Made by a program: the position numbers and the translations under genes
Shown here: in pieces, positions 59,892-64,000 of the stretch
Numbering within the stretch: the first letter of the stretch is position 1
Layout of the letters: the number at the start of each line of letters is the position of its first letter
Notes under the pieces: model-generated
The model's input: the letters and a program-made list of their open reading frames with translations, nothing else
Databases searched by the model: none
Told to the model about the DNA's origin: nothing
Assembly (NCBI RefSeq): GCF_000737705.1
Contig: NZ_JPRH01000002.1
Span: forward strand, 62,001-126,000
DNA length: 64,000 bases
Direction: 5' to 3'
From: Chryseobacterium soli
GTDB taxonomy: Bacteria; Bacteroidota; Bacteroidia; Flavobacteriales; Weeksellaceae

Positions 59892-60527
59892 ATGACACAT
59901 ATAGAAAACATAAAAAAACTATTCTCAAAAGACTTTGTAGAAAGTCCTTTGCTTGAAAGTTTTGAAGTGGGGAAGATCTATCTTTCCAGTGGAAAATTAG
60001 TGGCTTGTGATCCTTTGATTACCAATGATATGAAACCTTTTTCTACAGAATTTCCAAAAGGAGATTTTTCAGTTTTACTGCATAAAGAAAGAGAAAGCAA
60101 CTGTGTAGCATACGCTGAAATTATTTTCACGAATGCAGAAATTGCAGAATGGAAATTAGCAACAACTGATGATCAGAATCTGAAAGATCTGTCCGAAGGA
60201 GAAATTTTCGGCTATCCTGTAGAAAGCGGAATGGGTTGCTTTATGGATGTGGGTACCCAGGAAAAGCTCAATGATCTCGAAAAAAGGTTATACCACAGCA
60301 AAGGAGTGGATTTTATGGGAATCTATGAAGAATTCTTCCATGATTATTTCTTTGATGAAAACGGGGCGATAGACCAATATGCATTTTTGAAGCCGGCAGA
60401 AGATCATCCCGGAACAATTTTCGCTTTTGAGACCGGATATGGCGAAGGATTTTATGCAAGCTATATCGGTTATGACAAAGAAAAATCACCGGTAAAAATT
60501 GTAACAGAATTTATTGAAATAAGTTAA
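59892..60527 (+). CDS. DUF4241 family protein
   Basis: 211 residues. The VGKIYLSSGKLVACDPL and YPVESGMGCFMDV motifs and the C-terminal GYGEGFYASYIGYDKEK match DUF4241, a small beta-rich domain found in bacteria, often next to toxin or SUKH-type genes. No signal peptide. It stands alone after valS; function unknown. Confidence 0.82.
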   Translation: MTHIENIKKLFSKDFVESPLLESFEVGKIYLSSGKLVACDPLITNDMKPFSTEFPKGDFSVLLHKERESNCVAYAEIIFTNAEIAEWKLATTDDQNLKDLSEGEIFGYPVESGMGCFMDVGTQEKLNDLEKRLYHSKGVDFMGIYEEFFHDYFFDENGAIDQYAFLKPAEDHPGTIFAFETGYGEGFYASYIGYDKEKSPVKIVTEFIEIS

Positions 60528-60538
60528 ATAAAAATAGT

Positions 60539-60546
60539 TATTTTTG
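60539..60546 (+). promoter_or_regulatory. Candidate -7 element of PfkB kinase gene
   Basis: TATTTTTG, 48 nt before the ATG at 60595. Confidence 0.45.
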
Positions 60547-60594
60547 AAGAACAACTTCCACCAAATATAAATTATTAAACTAACATAAAACACA

Positions 60595-61482
60595 ATGAAT
60601 TTCTCATCAGAACAACCCCGGATTATTGTTGTAGGCAGTTCCTCAATCGATTTGGTCTTAGAAACAGAAAAACTTCCACAGCCTAATGAAACCGTATTAG
60701 CCGTTAATTCCGACAGTTATTTTGGTGGAAAAGGGGCTAATCAGGCCGTAGGGACAGCCCGGTTGGGTGCCAGCGTATATTTTGTAGGCTGCGTCGGCAT
60801 GGATCCTCTTGGGCAGCAAATCATGAGGAATCTGGTAAGCGAAAATGTGAATGTAGGGTTTGTGTATGAAACAGACAGAGAATCAACGGGAACGGCATAT
60901 GTTACAACAAGCCAGGGACACGCTGCCATTGTAGTGGTACCAGCTGCCAATAAATGTTTGAGTATAGAACATATTGAGGATGCTGATAAGTATTTTCATA
61001 CCGCAGATCTTGTTCTCGTACAACTGGAAGTTTCCATGGAAGTGGTGGAATATACCGTAAGAAAAGCTAAAAAATACGGCAAAAAAGTAGGATTGTATGC
61101 ATCCCCTGCGATGAGAGTAAGTGACACCATTTTGGAAATGGTAGATTTTGTAGTCGCAAAAAGCAGTGAGCTGTATATTGTTTTTGGAAAAGAACAGCGA
61201 GAAGAAGTTCTGAAAAAATTTTTCAATAAAGTTTTTGTTCGGGATGATACCAATTCAACCATCTACTTCGATGGTACGGAAATGAAATATTACCGGAATG
61301 ATAAAGATGAAACGGTTTACAAGATGGGGATGGGAGATGCCTTTACTTCAGGATTTGCTGTAGCTTTATGCCATGGAAATTCTATTGAAGATTGCGTGAA
61401 ATTTGGAAATGAAGTTTCATCAAGAGTGTCCGGTGGCAAAGGTTCTCAGACGGGGCTGCCAAGGAGGTCGGATTTCGTTTAA
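60595..61482 (+). CDS. PfkB family carbohydrate kinase (ribokinase-like)
   Basis: 295 residues. The N-terminal GGKGANQAVGTARLGA segment is the PfkB signature 1, and GMGDAFTSGFAVAL carries the catalytic Asp (signature 2). The arrangement IIVVGSSSIDLV at the N-terminus and ribokinase-like GTAYVTTSQGHAAIVVVP fit ribokinase. Phosphorylates a sugar or nucleoside with ATP; the substrate is not clear. Terminator downstream overlaps a GTG in the next frame. Confidence 0.9.
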   Translation: MNFSSEQPRIIVVGSSSIDLVLETEKLPQPNETVLAVNSDSYFGGKGANQAVGTARLGASVYFVGCVGMDPLGQQIMRNLVSENVNVGFVYETDRESTGTAYVTTSQGHAAIVVVPAANKCLSIEHIEDADKYFHTADLVLVQLEVSMEVVEYTVRKAKKYGKKVGLYASPAMRVSDTILEMVDFVVAKSSELYIVFGKEQREEVLKKFFNKVFVRDDTNSTIYFDGTEMKYYRNDKDETVYKMGMGDAFTSGFAVALCHGNSIEDCVKFGNEVSSRVSGGKGSQTGLPRRSDFV

Positions 61483-61531
61483 ACTATTTGTTACATATCG
61501 AAAATTATAAACTTCACACAAAAATATAAGT

Positions 61532-61565
61532 AAAATATCCACTTTTAGGGTGGATATTTTCTTTT
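61532..61565 (+). terminator. Intrinsic terminator after PfkB kinase gene
   Basis: Perfect 10-bp stem AAAATATCCA (61532-61541) with TGGATATTTT (61551-61560) and T-rich tail. Confidence 0.85.
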
Positions 61566-61570
61566 ATACT

Positions 61571-62413
61571 ATGGAAAAGCTAATCATCACAACACGGGAT
61601 CATATTTCTCTGGCTGCGCATATTTTTGAGCCGGAACAAAGTAATAGCAAACTGCTGCTGATCAATTCTGCGACAGGGGTGAAACAACAGGTCTATTTTT
61701 CTTTTGCCAACTATTTTTCTGAAAAAGGGTTTACGGTAATTACCTATGATTACCAGGGAATCGGTCTTTCAAAACCAAAGCATATGAAAGGATTTGATGC
61801 TTCGATGAGAATTTGGGGATCAGTAGACTATAAAGCATTGACGGATTATATTAAGATCAAATTTCCTGAATATAAAAAATATTGCCTTGGTCATTCCGTA
61901 GGAGCATTGATCTTAGGAATGAATAAAGATTCCGACCTGTTTAAAGAATTTATCTTTGTAGGAACTCAAAATGCTTTTGTAGGAAATCTAAAACTTAGGA
62001 CAAAAGTGGAAGCCTATTTGGGATTTGGAATTGCACAACCTCTAACCACCGGGTTATTAGGTTATTTCCCGGCACATTGGTTTGGTCTTGGAGAAAGTCT
62101 TCCAAAAAATTGTGCATATGACTGGAGAACCCTAATTTTAAACAGAAAATCAACCAACAGATTGCTGGAGAAAATTGATGATTATTCTAAAAATTTAACG
62201 CAGAAAGTGTTTGTGATCCGTGCAGAAGATGATATATGGCTGACTGAAAAAGGAGTCAAAAGTCTTTTGAATGACACCTATCCAAACCTTAGACCTACTT
62301 ACAGACTTGTAGAAACATCCGAATCCTCAAAGAAAGAGATAGGGCATGTGAATTTTTTTAGAAGTTATAATAAAAACCTTTGGGATATAATTTTAAATGA
62401 ACTGACAGATTAA
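61571..62413 (+). CDS. Alpha/beta hydrolase
   Basis: 280 residues from the ATG at 61571, chosen over a GTG at 61550 that lies inside the terminator of the previous gene. The nucleophile elbow is LGHSVGALILG (GxSxG, Ser). The oxyanion region ITYDYQGIGLSKP and the AEDDIWL acid motif (Asp) match the hydrolase-4 (lipase/esterase) type; the His is in IGHVNFF. Substrate unknown. The next gene (HD domain) overlaps by one base (TAATG). Confidence 0.88.
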   Translation: MEKLIITTRDHISLAAHIFEPEQSNSKLLLINSATGVKQQVYFSFANYFSEKGFTVITYDYQGIGLSKPKHMKGFDASMRIWGSVDYKALTDYIKIKFPEYKKYCLGHSVGALILGMNKDSDLFKEFIFVGTQNAFVGNLKLRTKVEAYLGFGIAQPLTTGLLGYFPAHWFGLGESLPKNCAYDWRTLILNRKSTNRLLEKIDDYSKNLTQKVFVIRAEDDIWLTEKGVKSLLNDTYPNLRPTYRLVETSESSKKEIGHVNFFRSYNKNLWDIILNELTD

Positions 62414-63057
62414 TGAAAAGTACAATTAACAACACCGTAGAATTTGTAAAAGAAAAATTAGAAGGAGCAGAAGCCGGGCACGACTGGTACCATATCGAAA
62501 GAGTATGGAAGCTTTCAAAAAAAATTGCGGAAGCAGAAAACTGTAATCATGACGTGGTAGAGCTGTCGGCATTGCTGCATGATATTGCCGATCCCAAATT
62601 CCATAACGGTGATGAAACATTGGCGTTGAAAATTTCCAGGGAATTTCTGGAATCACAGCAGGTTTCGGAAGATATCATTGAACAGGTTTTGTTTGTTATC
62701 AAAAATATATCATTTAAAAACAGAGGTGAAGCCCCTTCAGAGCTGCCTATTGAACTTAAAATTGTTCAGGATGCCGACCGTATCGATGCGATTGGTGCCA
62801 TTGGAATCGGAAGAACATTTAATTTCGGAGGATTTAAAAATAACCCGATGTACGATCCGCAAGTGCCACCCAGTCTGAATATGTCCAAAGAAGAATATAA
62901 AAAATCGAACGGCACTACGATCAATCATTTCTATGAAAAACTCCTGTTACTGAAGGATTTGATGAACACAGAAAAAGGCCGGGAACTCGCACAGCAAAGA
63001 CATAATTTCATGCTTACATTCCTGGATCAGTTTTATAAAGAGTGGAATGTTGATTAA
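62413..63057 (+). CDS. HD domain phosphohydrolase
   Basis: 214 residues. HD superfamily metal motifs are H in GHDWYHIERV, the HD pair in SALLHDIAD, and a distal Asp in VQDADRIDAIGAIG, in the order of the YedJ/YpgQ-type family. Probably a nucleotide or small phosphate phosphohydrolase. It overlaps the preceding hydrolase by one base, so the two are translationally coupled. Confidence 0.93.
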   Translation: MKSTINNTVEFVKEKLEGAEAGHDWYHIERVWKLSKKIAEAENCNHDVVELSALLHDIADPKFHNGDETLALKISREFLESQQVSEDIIEQVLFVIKNISFKNRGEAPSELPIELKIVQDADRIDAIGAIGIGRTFNFGGFKNNPMYDPQVPPSLNMSKEEYKKSNGTTINHFYEKLLLLKDLMNTEKGRELAQQRHNFMLTFLDQFYKEWNVD

Positions 63058-63083
63058 CATTCCCTCAAAAATTCCGAAATGAG

Positions 63084-63091
63084 TATCTTTG
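63084..63091 (+). promoter_or_regulatory. -7 element 4 nt before the ATG of a membrane-protein gene
   Basis: TATCTTTG followed by CAGT then the ATG at 63096. Predicts a leaderless transcript. Confidence 0.55.
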
Positions 63092-63095
63092 CAGT

Positions 63096-63689
63096 ATGGT
63101 ATTTATCATTTTTGTTATCTTTTGGGCTTGTGTACTTTCTTTGGTTTTATCAAAAGTAAAATCGGGAAGGATGGCAAAATGGGCGAAATTATTTCGCATC
63201 GTTACCGTTGTTTTTTCGGTTTCCATATTTACCTATTGGTTTATCAAAAAAAGTGCGGTAGGGTTTATCGACAATTCGGTTGGCTTGCAGGTCATCAATA
63301 AACTGCCTCAGACATTGGATTTTTATGTAATCAATGTCAATAATCCTGAAAAGAATGGGGTGTTGGAATCCAAGCATATTGGTAAAATACGTCCCGAATA
63401 TTATAGGGTAGAATATCTGAAAATGGATCAGTCAAACGAATACTGGATTGTAGGATACCTGGGCAAAAAAAATCTGGTGTATTTCTCTCAGCATTCCGTT
63501 CCTAATAAAAATATTGACCAGATTGTAGAGGTTCAAAACTATATCAACCAAAGTTTAAAGCTTTCTGAAGCTGCAAAAAAGCAGGTTGACGCCTATAATT
63601 ATGAAAATACCAAATTGGGAATCTGGGTAGCATTGGATCTGCTGCTCCTGTTTCTCAATTTGGTATTGATCGTAAGAAAAAATAAATAA
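63096..63689 (+). CDS. Two-helix membrane-anchored hypothetical protein
   Basis: 197 residues. Two N-terminal transmembrane segments (VFIIFVIFWACVLSLVL and LFRIVTVVFSVSIFTYWFI) precede a soluble domain facing the periplasm (residues about 60-170), then a C-terminal TM segment (IWVALDLLLLFLNLVLIV). No known domain. The -7 element lies 4 nt before its ATG, giving good support for this start. Function unknown. Confidence 0.7.
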   Translation: MVFIIFVIFWACVLSLVLSKVKSGRMAKWAKLFRIVTVVFSVSIFTYWFIKKSAVGFIDNSVGLQVINKLPQTLDFYVINVNNPEKNGVLESKHIGKIRPEYYRVEYLKMDQSNEYWIVGYLGKKNLVYFSQHSVPNKNIDQIVEVQNYINQSLKLSEAAKKQVDAYNYENTKLGIWVALDLLLLFLNLVLIVRKNK

Positions 63690-63755
63690 CTTATTTAGCT
63701 CCGTTAAGAATATACCTCAAAAGATCGGCTTCTTACGCGAATTTTCTTTTACCTA

Positions 63756-63986
63756 TTAAGGATAATCCAGGATATGCATCACCTGTTCTTTAAACTCTTC
63801 AGGACAGTTTTTAATTAATTTGTCCTTATTATGCTTGCTGATCTGCGTAGCGTCTAGCCATTCTGTTATATTAGAATTAAGGCTGCTGGTGTCGTACACT
63901 CTTTTTATTTTATTATCTGTATAAAAAGTATAGGCATCGCCCAGCCAGTTGCTGGTAATGCTTATCGTACAAATTTCTTTTTCCAT
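63756..63986 (-). CDS. Small hypothetical protein
   Basis: 76 residues, starting MEKEICTISITSNWLGDAYTF at 63986 near the window edge. It is charged and soluble, with no recognised motif. Convergent with the membrane-protein gene. It could be a real small gene; nothing in the sequence shows its function. Confidence 0.5.
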   Translation of the reverse strand: MEKEICTISITSNWLGDAYTFYTDNKIKRVYDTSSLNSNITEWLDATQISKHNKDKLIKNCPEEFKEQVMHILDYP

Positions 63987-64000
63987 AACATTATAGTTTT

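Noticed and set aside
61550-61570. GTG start for the alpha/beta hydrolase
   Set aside because: The GTG overlaps the terminator stem of the previous gene; the ATG at 61571 fits the family start.

Overview
The window looks like chromosomal DNA of a flavobacterium in the family Weeksellaceae, most likely Chryseobacterium or a close relative. The evidence is low GC, AT-rich spacers, promoters of the Bacteroidetes type (TAnnTTTG at -7, sometimes TTG or TTTG 18-19 nt upstream), weak or absent Shine-Dalgarno sites, and the gene set: TonB-type barrel, START-like protein, DUF1573 protein, PPK2, and a TyrZ-like tyrosyl-tRNA synthetase. The genus call is an inference. I see no tRNA or rRNA gene, insertion sequence, prophage or CRISPR array.

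Layout. 1-8.5 kb: a cut-off surface-protein gene and its neighbour, a class III aminotransferase, a START-like protein, a divergent class IV aminotransferase-fold protein, a cell-wall amidase, yqgE, pdxH, HU and panD with a YbhN-like membrane protein. 8.6-15.2 kb: a seven-gene Ter stress module (TerD, TerD, three TerY-type VWA proteins, PP2C phosphatase, zinc-ribbon kinase). 15.3-20.9 kb: acetyltransferase, exonuclease, tyrS with a leader-peptide attenuator, an AraC/oxidoreductase pair and a TetR/secreted-protein pair. 21-28.4 kb: outer-membrane barrel, Crp-type regulator with a reductase, and a TetR/MFS efflux pair with palindromic operators. 28.4-34.5 kb: small accessory proteins (LRR, TPR, SUKH-like, hypothetical), a MarR-GNAT fusion and a secreted metallopeptidase. 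34.7-43 kb: methyltransferase, M3 peptidase, SRPBCC, Gre-like factor, DoxX-like protein, nitroreductase, photolyase, rpsP-rimM. 43.3-48.6 kb: serine hydrolase, two overlapping regulators, divergent envelope genes and a CDP-alcohol phosphatidyltransferase-like gene. 48.9-64 kb: asnS, rpoN, acyl-CoA synthetase, ECF sigma factor with membrane partner, RNase P RNA, ppk2, a DUF1573 protein, valS, a DUF4241 protein, a PfkB kinase, an alpha/beta hydrolase with an HD phosphohydrolase, and two hypothetical genes.

The strongest new observation is upstream of tyrS. A 31-codon leader ORF carries Tyr-Tyr-Tyr-Pro-Ala-Tyr and is followed by a strong intrinsic terminator, and a segment just after the last Tyr codon can pair with the terminator's 5' arm. 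This fits ribosome-mediated attenuation controlled by charged tRNA-Tyr. Second, four genes (panD, a TetR gene, a nitroreductase gene and a small membrane-protein gene) have the -7 element exactly 4 nt before the ATG, which suggests leaderless mRNAs. Third, the Ter module has an unusual tandem of three VWA proteins with a palindrome at its promoter. There are also two copies of an imperfect inverted repeat, and a CAAC-rich tract found both in a spacer and inside valS.
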